A stretch of 64,000 nucleotides of DNA, taken from NCBI GenBank assembly GCA_035307765.1, contig DATGHU010000034.1:346230-410229 (forward strand), in the 5' to 3' direction. Source of the stretch: a bacterium (lineage in GTDB: Bacteria > Sysuimicrobiota > Sysuimicrobiia > Sysuimicrobiales > Segetimicrobiaceae). This document shows, in pieces, positions 19,144 through 31,418 of the stretch. The position numbers and the translations under genes are program-made. Numbering within the stretch: position 1 is the first letter of the stretch; each line of letters begins with the position of its first letter. The notes under the pieces were generated by a model that was not told the origin of the DNA, ran no database searches, and saw only the letters and a list, made by a program, of their open reading frames with translations.

Positions 19144-19527
19144 TCAGGGGCGTGAGGCCACGGCCTCGATCTCCAGGAGATAATCGGGTGTGGCGAGGCT
19201 GGCCACCACGATGAACGTGTTCGGGGGAAAGTAGGTGGTGAAATACCGGGCGCGCACCTCCGCGATCTTCTGCCGGTGGGCGACGCTCGTCGTGTAGGTG
19301 GTGAGCTTCACCACATCGTCCAAGGCGGCGCCGGCGGACGCCAGCACCGCTTTGAGATTTTCGAACACCTGCACCGCCTGCGCCTCGATGTCCCCCCGGC
19401 CAACGAGGCGGCCCTCCTGGTCCTGGGCCACCTGCCCGGCCACGAAGACCAGATCCCCCGCCCGCACGGCGTGCGAATACCCGGTGGTCTTGTGCACGCC
19501 TCGCACCGCCACATCCTCGCGCTTCAC
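19144..19527 (-). CDS. RidA/YjgF family protein lacking the usual arginine
   Basis: 127 residues, the standard length for the family, from GTG 19527. The trimeric RidA fold is indicated by AVRAGDLVFVAGQVAQDQEG and the ending YLLEIEAVASRP. In classical RidA an Arg in the segment F-P-A-R-S binds the carboxylate of the imine substrate. Here the segment is FPPNTFIVV with Asn103 in its place. It therefore probably does not deaminate 2-aminoacrylate and belongs to another Rid subgroup. It may share a transcript with the M28-like gene whose start lies about 1.8 kb upstream. Confidence 0.87.
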   Translation of the reverse strand: MKREDVAVRGVHKTTGYSHAVRAGDLVFVAGQVAQDQEGRLVGRGDIEAQAVQVFENLKAVLASAGAALDDVVKLTTYTTSVAHRQKIAEVRARYFTTYFPPNTFIVVASLATPDYLLEIEAVASRP

Positions 19528-19624
19528 CCGCCCTCCCCCTTCCCTCTGCGTTCTGGATACCCGCCAGACTCTCGGGCGACCCCGTTCGGCCTACCCCCCA
19601 CCCCCCTCCCCCGAAGACGGCCCG

Positions 19625-21361
19625 TTAGCCCCGGGTGATCGCCTCGACCGTCTCCTCGGCCAAGCGTGTCGCTTCGCCGAGGGCGGTGACCACCCGGTTG
19701 CGCTCGCGGACGGCCTGGGCGCGCAGGAACCCGTAGTCGAGGTCGCCCGCCAGCTGCGGGAGCGCCGCCGCCCGGCTCAGGCCGGGGAGCGTGTACTGCC
19801 CGACCGCCCGCATGATCGGCGACCACTCCGCGGGGTCGTGCGCAAACCTCCCGCTCTGACTGTAGATCACCGGCGTCAGGATCCGGCTCAGACGCCGAAG
19901 TGCCTCGTTGATCCGGCGCGCCGCCCGCCGGCCGTCGGCCCGCGCCTTGAGCACCTCGAGCTTGGCCGCCGAGGTGAGAAAGGCATCCGCGGCGGTGATC
20001 GCCGGCAGGAGATCGAGGTGACTGCCGACGGCAGTCGCCAGCTGTGAGACGCACTCCCGGATCTCCCGGCCCGTGTCCACGTGGTTGAAGGGCAGGATCT
20101 CGGCGTTCGCCAGTTCCGCCACCGCGGTCAGGGACACGCGGGTATCCAGGGCCAGAATCTCCGGGTCGGCCTTATCCAACGTGTCGAACTCCGTGTGCCA
20201 CCACCAGGCGTTCGCGCTGCCGCCGGTCCACGGCCGGCGGTCCGGGTGGTCGTCGGGGAGGAACGGATAGGTCGAGAACGACGGCACGCCGTTGGCCAGG
20301 AACGATTGGTCGGCCGCGCGCGACGGGCGGTGAACCGGGACGTCGCGCTGGCCGGTGACGCGCCGGATCACCTCACGGCAGAACTGCTGCACCTCGGCGG
20401 TGGTGTGGCGGGCGACGTATCGGGTCGCACCGCGGACGCCCGGGGAATCGATGTTGTGGTAGGCGAGGCAGTGCTCCGCCAGGTCGGCGAAGTACGTGTC
20501 CGCGTACCAGGTCGAGCCGCTGTAGCGCCCGTGGGAGTGGCCGGGCCACCAGCAGATCCGTACGTTGCGCCGCAGGTCCGCGCGGTGGTCCCACAGGATG
20601 CGGGCCATCTCGAGGAGGCACACGTCTCCCGTCGCATTGTCGGTGATGCCGACGTCCCAAGAACAGTAGTGGGCTCCCACGAGCGCAAATTCGCTGGTGC
20701 CGCCGCCCCCCGGGATCCGCGCCTCCGGCAGTTCGGAGCGCACCCATCCGGTCTTGACGTCGGTGGTAACGCGCACGGTCACCCGCTGCCCGCCCGCCAG
20801 CAGGCGCCGCAGGGTCTCCCCGCCCGCCTTGTTCACGGAGACCACCGGCAGTTGCGGGAGCCGGTCGACTTGATCGAGCGCCGGTGTCCCCCAGACGGTG
20901 GTGCCGATCATATTGTGGATAACCTGATCCTGATTGGCGAAGATCACCGCCGCGCATCCGGCTCTGCTCGCCCTCAGGATCGTCACCGGGGTCGCCAGCC
21001 CGTCGATCAGGCAGGCGCGTCCCGCCCCCCGGTTCACATTTCCGTCCTCGAGCGCCAGAAGATCAGAGACGACGCCCTGGGCGCCTGTGGGACGCCCGAA
21101 CGAGTGGGTCAGGCAGGCGATCTGCAATTGCTCAGGGGCCAGAACCTCAAGCGTGGCCCGGACCGGATAGCTGAGGAACGCGTCGAATTCATGGACGGTC
21201 ACGGGGACCCCGCCGGCCCGGAGCCGATCGGCGATATACTCCGCAGCGCGCGCCTCGCCGGGTCCTCCCGTGTCGCGCCGCACCCCCGAGAACCACTGCA
21301 GGTGCGCCAGCAGCCGCTCGGCGCTCACCGCATTGGCCATCATCGATTCTGCCGTCTTCAC
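19625..21361 (-). CDS. M28-family peptidase-like protein
   Basis: 578 residues from GTG 21361, which follows GGAGGG; the open frame runs further upstream but that part has no family character. A PA-like insert (GCAAVIFANQDQ) precedes the catalytic domain. Ligand motifs resemble M28: GAHYCSWDVG (His), ITDNATGDVCLLEMA (Asp), YHNIDSPGV (Asp) and WWWHTEFDTLDKAD (His). The usual Glu-Glu pair is replaced by PGHSHGRYSGSTWYAD, seen in some diverged M28 relatives. No signal peptide is apparent. Aminopeptidase or amidohydrolase activity is plausible but unproven. Confidence 0.8.
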   Translation of the reverse strand: MKTAESMMANAVSAERLLAHLQWFSGVRRDTGGPGEARAAEYIADRLRAGGVPVTVHEFDAFLSYPVRATLEVLAPEQLQIACLTHSFGRPTGAQGVVSDLLALEDGNVNRGAGRACLIDGLATPVTILRASRAGCAAVIFANQDQVIHNMIGTTVWGTPALDQVDRLPQLPVVSVNKAGGETLRRLLAGGQRVTVRVTTDVKTGWVRSELPEARIPGGGGTSEFALVGAHYCSWDVGITDNATGDVCLLEMARILWDHRADLRRNVRICWWPGHSHGRYSGSTWYADTYFADLAEHCLAYHNIDSPGVRGATRYVARHTTAEVQQFCREVIRRVTGQRDVPVHRPSRAADQSFLANGVPSFSTYPFLPDDHPDRRPWTGGSANAWWWHTEFDTLDKADPEILALDTRVSLTAVAELANAEILPFNHVDTGREIRECVSQLATAVGSHLDLLPAITAADAFLTSAAKLEVLKARADGRRAARRINEALRRLSRILTPVIYSQSGRFAHDPAEWSPIMRAVGQYTLPGLSRAAALPQLAGDLDYGFLRAQAVRERNRVVTALGEATRLAEETVEAITRG

Positions 21362-21768
21362 GTGATCACACCCTCCGTGACCCGCGCGCTCGCTCGCCGG
21401 ACACTCGTCGGTCGCGCACGCGAGATTCGCCCGGGCCGGAATCGTCCGCCACGTGCGCATGACCCCGTGCGTCCGCTCGGCCGAGCCGACGGTGAAAAGC
21501 GCCGGCCGGGTGACCACGGGCGCGCGGAGCGAGAATCCCGCTCCAACCGGCCCGGAAGAAAATGACACGATGCGCGACCTTCTGCGTGCGGCCGCGGTCG
21601 ACACGCGCCCGACTTGACGCGGGGGCCGCGTTTCGCCATCGGCGCACCCGCGTGCACCGCCTCGACCCCGCGGGAACCACCCGTCTGCACCGCGTGTGTT
21701 CGGTCCGGTCGAAGCCCACCCCTCTCCAACGCCGTGGGAGACGATAGGCACCGCTGCGGCGCGGTGGG
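21362..21768. other. Intergenic region, no gene recognised
   Basis: About 400 bases between two minus-strand genes. Frames across it are arginine- and proline-rich and look like chance GC-rich frames. No hairpin with a T-tract, RNA gene or repeat was recognised. It probably carries the promoter of the M28-like gene. Confidence 0.45.
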
Positions 21769-23796
21769 TCAGCGCGCCGGGGCCTCGGTGAGAATCCGCC
21801 ACACCCGGAGCACTTCGGCCACACTCCACGCCTGGCCGATGCATCCTCGGGGCAGGTGCGGGGGATCGCCTTCGAAGATCTCGGAGATCGTACCCAGCCC
21901 GGCATCGCGCAGGTGTGGTTCGAACGGGCGGAGGAATCCGAGCGCCACTTCCGGGTCGCGGTGGACCCGAAAGTGCGCCTCGGCATACGCGCCGAGGAGC
22001 CAGGCCCAAGCGGGTCCCTGATGATAGGCCCCGTCACGGCGGGAAACGTCGCCGGTATAGTCGCCGTGGTAACGGGGATCGTCCGGGCTCAGCGAACGCA
22101 GCCCGCCGGTCGTGAGCAGGGCGCGACCGACCGCTTCGACCACCGCAGCGGCCGCCCCCCCGTCGAGGAGCGGGAACGGCAGGGACACCGCCAGGATCTG
22201 GTTGGGCCGGATCGCCAGGTCGTCGCCGTCAGGGCCGTCCACGACGTCGGCCAGCGCCCCCCGGTCCGGCCGGACAAAGCGCGCGCGAAACGCTGCGCGC
22301 GCCCGGTCGGCCAGGTCGGCGTAGCGCTGTGACGCGGGATCGTGGCGGGCAGCGAGACACTCCACCAGCGTCCGCAGCGCGTTGTACCACAGGGCGTTGA
22401 TCTCCACCGGCTTGCCGATGCGCGGGGTGACCACCCGGTCACCGACCTTCGCGTCCATCCAGGTGACCTGCCATCCGGGTTGCCCGGCACGGAGCAGGCC
22501 GTCTGTGGGGTCCACGCCGATCCCGTAGTTCGTCCCGGTCACGTGACGGTCGATGATCTCCCGCAGCACCGGCAGCAGCTCATCGGCGAGGCGCCGGTCG
22601 CCCGTCGCCTCGCGGTGCGCCCGCACGGCCAGCACGTACCACAGCGATGCGTCCGCCGTGTTGTACCCGGGATCGACCCCGGGCCGGTCGGGAAAGTTGT
22701 TGGGGATGAGGCCGTCGCGGACGTAGAGGGAGAACTCGCGGAGCACCGCCTCCGCGTCCGCGGGACGCCCCGTGCAGAGCGCGAGGCCCGGGAGCGCAAT
22801 CATCGTGTCCCGCCCCCAATCGTTGAACCAGTGATACCCGGCGATGACCGTTCTCACGGCCGCGGCCTCGGGTCCGCGGCGGACGATGAACTGGTCGGCC
22901 GCGAGGACAAGCTGCCGGACGAGGGGGTGAACCCGTTCCGCCCCGGCCTGTGCGAGCAGCTCCCGCTGGCGGTCCTGCGCGGCGGTAAGGCTGCGATCGC
23001 CGTCGGGATCCGCACTCGCCTCCGCCGTCATGACGACCGTGAGGCTCCCTCCGGGGGGAAGGTGCGCCCGAAAGCTGCCGGGCGCGTACAGGTCGGCGCG
23101 GTCGTCCAACCCCCGCGCGGTCTCCTCGCGGTGGAGAAAGTTCCAGTACCACTCCCCGCCCGGGGCGAAGATACCAGCGGCGGCCTGCAGCCGGAATGGA
23201 ACGGCCCCCGCGTGCGCGTGGATGATCGCCCCACCCGAGCCGGCCTCGACCTCGGGCGCCCATCCCCGTCCTGAGGTCAGCGTGTGAAAATCGCGATAGG
23301 TCACCAGCGGCGTGATCTCCAATTCCACACCGCAGCTGCCCCGCACCAGCCGGTACCGGAGATACGTCGTGTTGGCGCGCGCCGCCATCCACACGCGCTT
23401 CTCGAGCAGCGCGTCGCCAAACGCGTGGGTCCACACGGGGAGCATTCCCTCAAGGTGGAACGATTGGAGGTGGCGGTAACCGTGCGGATCGATCGTCCCC
23501 CCGCCCCACTCATGGGTGCACAGCGGGTACCGGCGCCCGTCGTACACGACCCACTCCACCAGCCCGCCGACGAGGACGGTGCGTCCGACCGGCGGGGCGA
23601 GCGCCGCCACGAGCAGTCCGTGATAGCGCCGGGTGCTCACCCCGGCCAGCGTCCCGGACGCGTAGCCCCCCAGGCCGTTTGTGACGAGCCACTCCCGGCG
23701 CAGACCTGACGGGAGATCGCCGCAGGTTTCGCGGCCGAAGGCGACGGCCGGGGCCGCGGGCCCCGCATCCGATGGGGGGAAGAAGGCGGACGGCAC
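21769..23796 (-). CDS. Amylo-alpha-1,6-glucosidase (glycogen-debranching type)
   Basis: About 675 residues. The N-terminal domain has WLVTNGLGGYASGTLAG and STRRYHGLLVAAL, and the catalytic (alpha/alpha)6 domain has WFNDWGRDTMIALPGLAL and ADASLWYVLAVRAH, all typical of bacterial GDE-type debranching enzymes. It should hydrolyse alpha-1,6 branch glucose in glycogen-like polymers in the cytoplasm. I chose GTG 23796, 11 bases after the stop of the GH63 gene; the frame is open upstream, but that would overlap the neighbour heavily. No strong ribosome-binding site is visible, so the start is uncertain. It is cotranscribed with the GH63 gene. Confidence 0.92.
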   Translation of the reverse strand: MPSAFFPPSDAGPAAPAVAFGRETCGDLPSGLRREWLVTNGLGGYASGTLAGVSTRRYHGLLVAALAPPVGRTVLVGGLVEWVVYDGRRYPLCTHEWGGGTIDPHGYRHLQSFHLEGMLPVWTHAFGDALLEKRVWMAARANTTYLRYRLVRGSCGVELEITPLVTYRDFHTLTSGRGWAPEVEAGSGGAIIHAHAGAVPFRLQAAAGIFAPGGEWYWNFLHREETARGLDDRADLYAPGSFRAHLPPGGSLTVVMTAEASADPDGDRSLTAAQDRQRELLAQAGAERVHPLVRQLVLAADQFIVRRGPEAAAVRTVIAGYHWFNDWGRDTMIALPGLALCTGRPADAEAVLREFSLYVRDGLIPNNFPDRPGVDPGYNTADASLWYVLAVRAHREATGDRRLADELLPVLREIIDRHVTGTNYGIGVDPTDGLLRAGQPGWQVTWMDAKVGDRVVTPRIGKPVEINALWYNALRTLVECLAARHDPASQRYADLADRARAAFRARFVRPDRGALADVVDGPDGDDLAIRPNQILAVSLPFPLLDGGAAAAVVEAVGRALLTTGGLRSLSPDDPRYHGDYTGDVSRRDGAYHQGPAWAWLLGAYAEAHFRVHRDPEVALGFLRPFEPHLRDAGLGTISEIFEGDPPHLPRGCIGQAWSVAEVLRVWRILTEAPAR

Positions 23797-23807
23797 CGGG
23801 CGCTGGC

Positions 23808-26480
<2,673 letters not shown>

Positions 26481-26605
26481 CTCTACCTCCGGTCGCCTGC
26501 CGCCCGCTCCTGGTCCGTGGGCCGACACCGGCGGCGGCCCCGGCGGGTCCGGTACCGCGCCTCCCCTCTTGCGTCGTGCCCCTCTATCTTCAGTAGTGCC
26601 CCTTC

Positions 26606-26611
26606 ATTATA
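26606..26611 (-). promoter_or_regulatory. Candidate -10 element in the divergent GH63 / dehydrogenase region
   Basis: The minus strand reads TATAAT here, inside an AT-rich patch (26601-26620) that stands out in GC-rich DNA. No good -35 hexamer is visible at 16-18 bases. It would give the GH63 gene a leader of roughly 120 bases. The neighbouring TATATA (26608-26613) could equally serve the plus-strand dehydrogenase. Confidence 0.3.
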
Positions 26612-26736
26612 TAAAGAAGTCCAAATGCGCTGGACGGCGGGGCGCTGGCGGACGGAGGCGAGTCGGCTCCGCCCTCGAACCCTACCGGGACAGGGGGACG
26701 CCGACCGGAAACGCGGCCCCCCGGGAAGGAGAAAAG

Positions 26737-27705
26737 ATGGCCGCGGTCCGCATCGTCATCCCGGACGACAGCCCGCCGGTGATCTCCGGCACCCCCGCAC
26801 TCGAGCGTATCCGAGCGTCGGCCGAGACGATCGTGCATACGTCGCCGCCCGACTCCGAGGATGACCTGATCCGGCGGCTGAGAGACGCGCACACCGTCGT
26901 CAACATCCGCGGCTACTGCAAGTTCACGGCCCGCGTCCTCGAATCCGCCCACGGGGCGCTGCGGCATCTGGCGATCTGGGGCACCGGCACCGACAACGTG
27001 GATCTCGCGGCGGCGCGCCGGCTCGGCATCGTCGTCTCCAACACGCCCAACACCGCGACCGACGCCATCGCCGAACACTGCTTGGCCCTCCTCCTCGCCG
27101 TCGCCCGAAGGCTGCCCCACCTGGACGCGACCGTGAAGCGCGGGGAGTGGGAGCGCGGGATGTTGTTCCAGTGCCTGGGGAAGACCCTCGGCATCATCGG
27201 CACCGGCGCGATCGGCACCCGGTTTGCCGAACTGGGACGCGTGATCGGCATGCGGGTCATCGCCTGGACGCTGCACCCTGATCCGGCGAAGGCGCGGCAC
27301 GGCGGGTTTGCCTACACCCCGACCCTGGAGGCGCTGCTCGAAGAGGCCGATGTCGTCTCCCTCCATCTGCGGTCCAGCCCGGAGACCCGGGGACTGCTCG
27401 GGGCGGCCCAATTTGCGAGGATGCGGCCGGGATCGATCTTCATCAACACGGCGCGCGGCGATATCGTGGACGAGGCGGCGCTGGCCCAGGCCCTGCGGGC
27501 GGGGAAGCTGGGGGGGGCGGGGATCGATGTGTTCCTCAAGGAACCGATCACCAATGATGCACCGCTGCTCGGCTGCGACACCGCGGTCCTGACCCCGCAC
27601 ACGGCGGGGACCACCCCGGAGGCCCTCGTCAACGGCCTCAACCTCTGCGCCGAGAATGTGACGCGGTTCCTCGCCGAAGGCAAGGTGGTGCACCGGGTCG
27701 TATAA
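26737..27705 (+). CDS. D-2-hydroxyacid dehydrogenase (NAD-dependent)
   Basis: 322 residues from ATG 26737, with GGAAGGAG just upstream. The Rossmann motif is LGIIGTGAIGTRFAELG. The catalytic set is complete: Arg in NTARGDIVDEAAL, Glu in VFLKEPI and His in LTPHTAGTT. It interconverts a 2-hydroxyacid and a 2-oxoacid with NAD(P)H; phosphoglycerate, glyoxylate or other acids are all possible. It is followed after 34 bases by a metallo-hydrolase gene on the same strand. Two more members of this family lie at 28550 and 47320. Confidence 0.92.
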   Translation: MAAVRIVIPDDSPPVISGTPALERIRASAETIVHTSPPDSEDDLIRRLRDAHTVVNIRGYCKFTARVLESAHGALRHLAIWGTGTDNVDLAAARRLGIVVSNTPNTATDAIAEHCLALLLAVARRLPHLDATVKRGEWERGMLFQCLGKTLGIIGTGAIGTRFAELGRVIGMRVIAWTLHPDPAKARHGGFAYTPTLEALLEEADVVSLHLRSSPETRGLLGAAQFARMRPGSIFINTARGDIVDEAALAQALRAGKLGGAGIDVFLKEPITNDAPLLGCDTAVLTPHTAGTTPEALVNGLNLCAENVTRFLAEGKVVHRVV

Positions 27706-27739
27706 GGTGGTGCACCGCGACGACACTGACGAGGAGTCG

Positions 27740-28522
27740 ATGATGGCCGCAACCTATGAGATCGACGCGCTGAGCCCGGGCGGGCGCGAGGTGGATTGGT
27801 CCACCCGACTCTTCATGGCGCCGAGTGGGGAGACCACGACGTCGGCCTACTTCCTGTGGTTATTGCGGGGGCCGGCCGGGCCGATCCTCGTGGATACCGG
27901 GTTCACCCCGCGTCTCGCCAAAGCCAAGGGGTTGTCGGATCAGCTGAAGCTGCGCACGCGCGACGAACTGCTTGCCACCGCCGGGGTCGACCCGAATGCG
28001 GTCAAGACCGTAATCCTCACCCACACGCATTGGGACCACTTCGATCTCGAAGGATTCCTCCCCAAGGCAACCTTTTGGGTTCAGCGCCGGGAAGTGGAGT
28101 TCTGGGACGGGTTCGGCGGCCAGGACCGATGGACGCGCCGCTTCCTCAGCGACTGCTACGCCCAGGACCTGGAGGCGGTGCGCTCGAGCGGGCGGCTCAA
28201 CGTGGTCGACGGCAACCTCGAGCTCGTCGAGGGCGTGCGTTTGGAGTGGGTGGGCGGTCATTCGCCCGGGATGCAGATCGTGGTCGTGCAGACGGGCAAG
28301 GGGCCGTTCGTGATCGCCAACGACGCCTTGACGACCTACCGCAACCTCCGCGACTGGGTCCCGCCCGCGATCCACCTCAACAGCGTCGCGGAGTGCCTGG
28401 GGGCGATGGCCCGGATCAAGAGCGTGGCAAACGGCGACGAGGGGCGGATCTGTCCCGGGCACGACGGGGAAGTGTGGAAGAAGTTTCCCGAGGTCAAGCC
28501 GGGGGTCTACCGCCTCGCCTGA
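27740..28522 (+). CDS. Metallo-beta-lactamase-fold hydrolase (AHL-lactonase-like)
   Basis: 260 residues from ATG 27740, preceded by GAGGAG. The zinc signature is ILTHTHWDHFDLEGF, with later ligands in VGGHSPGMQ (His), IANDALTT (Asp) and CPGHDGEVW (His). This spacing resembles the N-acyl-homoserine-lactonase group of the fold, which also contains other lactonases and esterases. It lies in the same operon as the upstream 2-hydroxyacid dehydrogenase, so hydrolysis of a lactone or ester to the hydroxyacid is an attractive guess. Quorum quenching is not supported by anything else here. Confidence 0.86.
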   Translation: MMAATYEIDALSPGGREVDWSTRLFMAPSGETTTSAYFLWLLRGPAGPILVDTGFTPRLAKAKGLSDQLKLRTRDELLATAGVDPNAVKTVILTHTHWDHFDLEGFLPKATFWVQRREVEFWDGFGGQDRWTRRFLSDCYAQDLEAVRSSGRLNVVDGNLELVEGVRLEWVGGHSPGMQIVVVQTGKGPFVIANDALTTYRNLRDWVPPAIHLNSVAECLGAMARIKSVANGDEGRICPGHDGEVWKKFPEVKPGVYRLA

Positions 28523-28549
28523 ATCGCCGGACGGCGAAGCCCGGAGCCC

Positions 28550-29542
28550 CTATTGGGGACGGCGCCGGAGGTGTGAGGAGGAGAGGACGGCGGGGTTGAG
28601 CACCCGGACCGGGGTCCCCGCCAGGAAGGCCCGAATGTCGTCCGCGGCGTCCCGGTAGAAGACCTCGTAGCCCTCAACCGTCACGTACCCGAGGTGGGGG
28701 GTGATCACCACGCGCTCCAGCCGTCGAAACGGATGGTCGAGGGGCAGCGGCTCGTCATCGAACACATCCAGGCCGGCCCCGGCCAGCGTCCGCTGCTCGA
28801 GCGCCTCGATCATGGCCGTCTCGTCGATGATGGGCCCGCGCGAGGTGTTGACCAGCAGCGCACTCGGCTTCATCAGGCCGAACTCCCGCCGCCCCAGCAC
28901 GCCGGTCGTCCGGGCGCTCAGCTTCAGGTGGATCGTGACGACGTCCGCGCGGGAGAGGAGTTCATCCTTCGACACCAGGGTCGCCCCGAACTGCGCCGCG
29001 CGCTCGCCGGTCAGATTCTGGCTCCACGCGATCACCGTCATGCCAAACGCGCGCCCGATCGTCGCCACTTGCGAGCCGAGCGTCCCGAGCCCGATGACCC
29101 CGAGCACCTTCCCCTGCAGCCCGGTGCCGAGCGTCGTTTGCCAGTGGCCGCCCCGCGTCGCCCGGTCCTCGTGGGGAATGTGACGCGCCAGAGACAGGAT
29201 CAACCCCCAGGTGAGCTCCGCGGTCGGGTACTTGAGGCCGCCCGTCCCGCAGACCACGATCCCCAACCGTGTGGCGCTGTCCACGTCGATTGAGGCGTTG
29301 GCCATCCCCGTCGTGACTAACAGGCGAAGCTCGGGCAACCGCTGCAGCAACGGCCCAGGAAAAGGGGTGCGCTCGCGCATGGCGACCACGGCGTGAATCG
29401 GTGCGAGACGCTCGCCGACGCGACCCGCGTCCTTCAGGTGGTCGCGGTAGACGTGGACCTCGGTGTCCGGGCCGAGCGCGTCCCAGTCCGCCAGGGTCGC
29501 GGCGACGCCTTGGTAGTCGTCGAGGATCGCGACCCTCAGCAT
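28550..29542 (-). CDS. D-2-hydroxyacid dehydrogenase
   Basis: 330 residues from ATG 29542, giving MLRVAILDDYQGVAATLADW, an opening typical of one dehydrogenase subgroup. The nucleotide motif is VIGLGTLGSQVATIGRAFGM. Catalytic residues are Arg in NTSRGPIIDETAM, Glu in DVFDDEPLPLDHP and His in TPHLGYVTVEGY. It is the last gene of the minus-strand run that starts at 34424, 22 bases after the M19 dipeptidase gene. Substrate unknown. Confidence 0.91.
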   Translation of the reverse strand: MLRVAILDDYQGVAATLADWDALGPDTEVHVYRDHLKDAGRVGERLAPIHAVVAMRERTPFPGPLLQRLPELRLLVTTGMANASIDVDSATRLGIVVCGTGGLKYPTAELTWGLILSLARHIPHEDRATRGGHWQTTLGTGLQGKVLGVIGLGTLGSQVATIGRAFGMTVIAWSQNLTGERAAQFGATLVSKDELLSRADVVTIHLKLSARTTGVLGRREFGLMKPSALLVNTSRGPIIDETAMIEALEQRTLAGAGLDVFDDEPLPLDHPFRRLERVVITPHLGYVTVEGYEVFYRDAADDIRAFLAGTPVRVLNPAVLSSSHLRRRPQ

Positions 29543-29564
29543 GCCGCCTCTCCCGGAAGGGAAC

Positions 29565-30647
<1,083 letters not shown>

Positions 30648-30753
30648 GGCCTCCCGCTTCGGGGCGTTCGCGCGGGTCCCCTGCGTGGTTCCCCCGTGGA
30701 ACCGCGCGCGGTCCCGACGATCGACGCCCGCGCCGGATGAAGGTGCGCCCGGC

Positions 30754-31314
30754 CTATGGAGAGGACCGGACCTTGCGGATTTGGCAGAATCCCTGGGCTT
30801 CGATGCGCAGGGCGTGATTGAACCTGCTGCGGAAGTTCTCGAACGCCACGTGCGCGGTGAGCTCCACCATCTCCTCTTCGGAGAAGTGCGTCCGCAGGGT
30901 AGCGAACAGTTCGTCCGAGACATCGTGACCGCTGACGGTCATCCCGTCGGCGTACTGGAGCACCAGCCGTTCGAGCGCCGAAAACACCGGGCTGGTGGCG
31001 TAGTCGCCGAGGTGCGCGAACTTTTCTTCAGCTATTCCGGCCGCCTCGCCCGAGGCGGTGTTGATATCCACTCAGAACGGACACCCGTTGATGGTGGCGA
31101 CCCGCACGTACACGAGATACCGCAGCGCAGGAGGGATGAGGGGGGCATCACGCATCGCCTGGCTCCACTCGCGATACGCGCGCTGCAGGGCGGGACGTCG
31201 GGTCCACACCTGTGTCGTGTGGAGCGGTGTGCCGTAGCGAGCGGTCTCTTGCACCAGGAGCTCGCGCATGTCGGCGGGCAGCGTAGACGCATTTGGCGGG
31301 GTGATGCGGCTCAT
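30754..31314 (-). CDS. AhpD/carboxymuconolactone-decarboxylase-like protein, candidate CxxU selenoprotein (in-frame UGA)
   Basis: Two adjacent open stretches in one frame make a 186-residue protein if the UGA at 31072-31074 is read through. The first ends VRVATINGCPF; UGA follows; then VDINTASGEAAGIAEEKF continues at once. Relatives in this peroxidase-like family usually read NGCPFCVD, so the UGA replaces the second Cys of the CxxC redox pair (Cys78, UGA codon 81). A SECIS-like hairpin follows 13 bases later. ATG 31314 follows GGAGGGAGG. The second half has no start of its own apart from a GTG directly after the UGA and no separate ribosome-binding site. AhpD-like proteins reduce peroxides or thiols. 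Alternatives are a sequencing error or a fresh nonsense mutation. It lies in a run with a ThDP enzyme and a dipeptidase. Confidence 0.75.
31041..31058 (-). promoter_or_regulatory. SECIS-like stem-loop after the in-frame UGA
   Basis: In the mRNA sense, CCGCCUC pairs perfectly with GAGGCGG around a GGGC loop. The stem begins 13 nt after the UGA and the loop begins 20 nt after it. Bacterial SECIS elements lie within the coding region close behind the UGA and have a small apical loop with G among the first two bases, as here. In GC-rich DNA short stems occur by chance, so the position relative to the UGA is the main support. Confidence 0.6.
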
Positions 31315-31418
31315 GGGAACCCTCCCTCCGGAGCCTGTCCGCGTCACAGTTCTACAGCGCACCGCCCCCCTCCCGTCGGGGGCGTCGTCAGGTGGAAGAC
31401 CGCTGATCCGACGCGGGG

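Noticed and set aside
27740..28522. Calling the metallo-hydrolase an acyl-homoserine lactonase
   Set aside because: The fold signature fits several lactonase and esterase groups, and no quorum-sensing genes are nearby.
30754..31071. Treating the second half of the CMD gene as a separate protein starting at GTG 31071
   Set aside because: The GTG directly follows the UGA, no separate ribosome-binding site is visible, and the sequence continues the family alignment without a gap.
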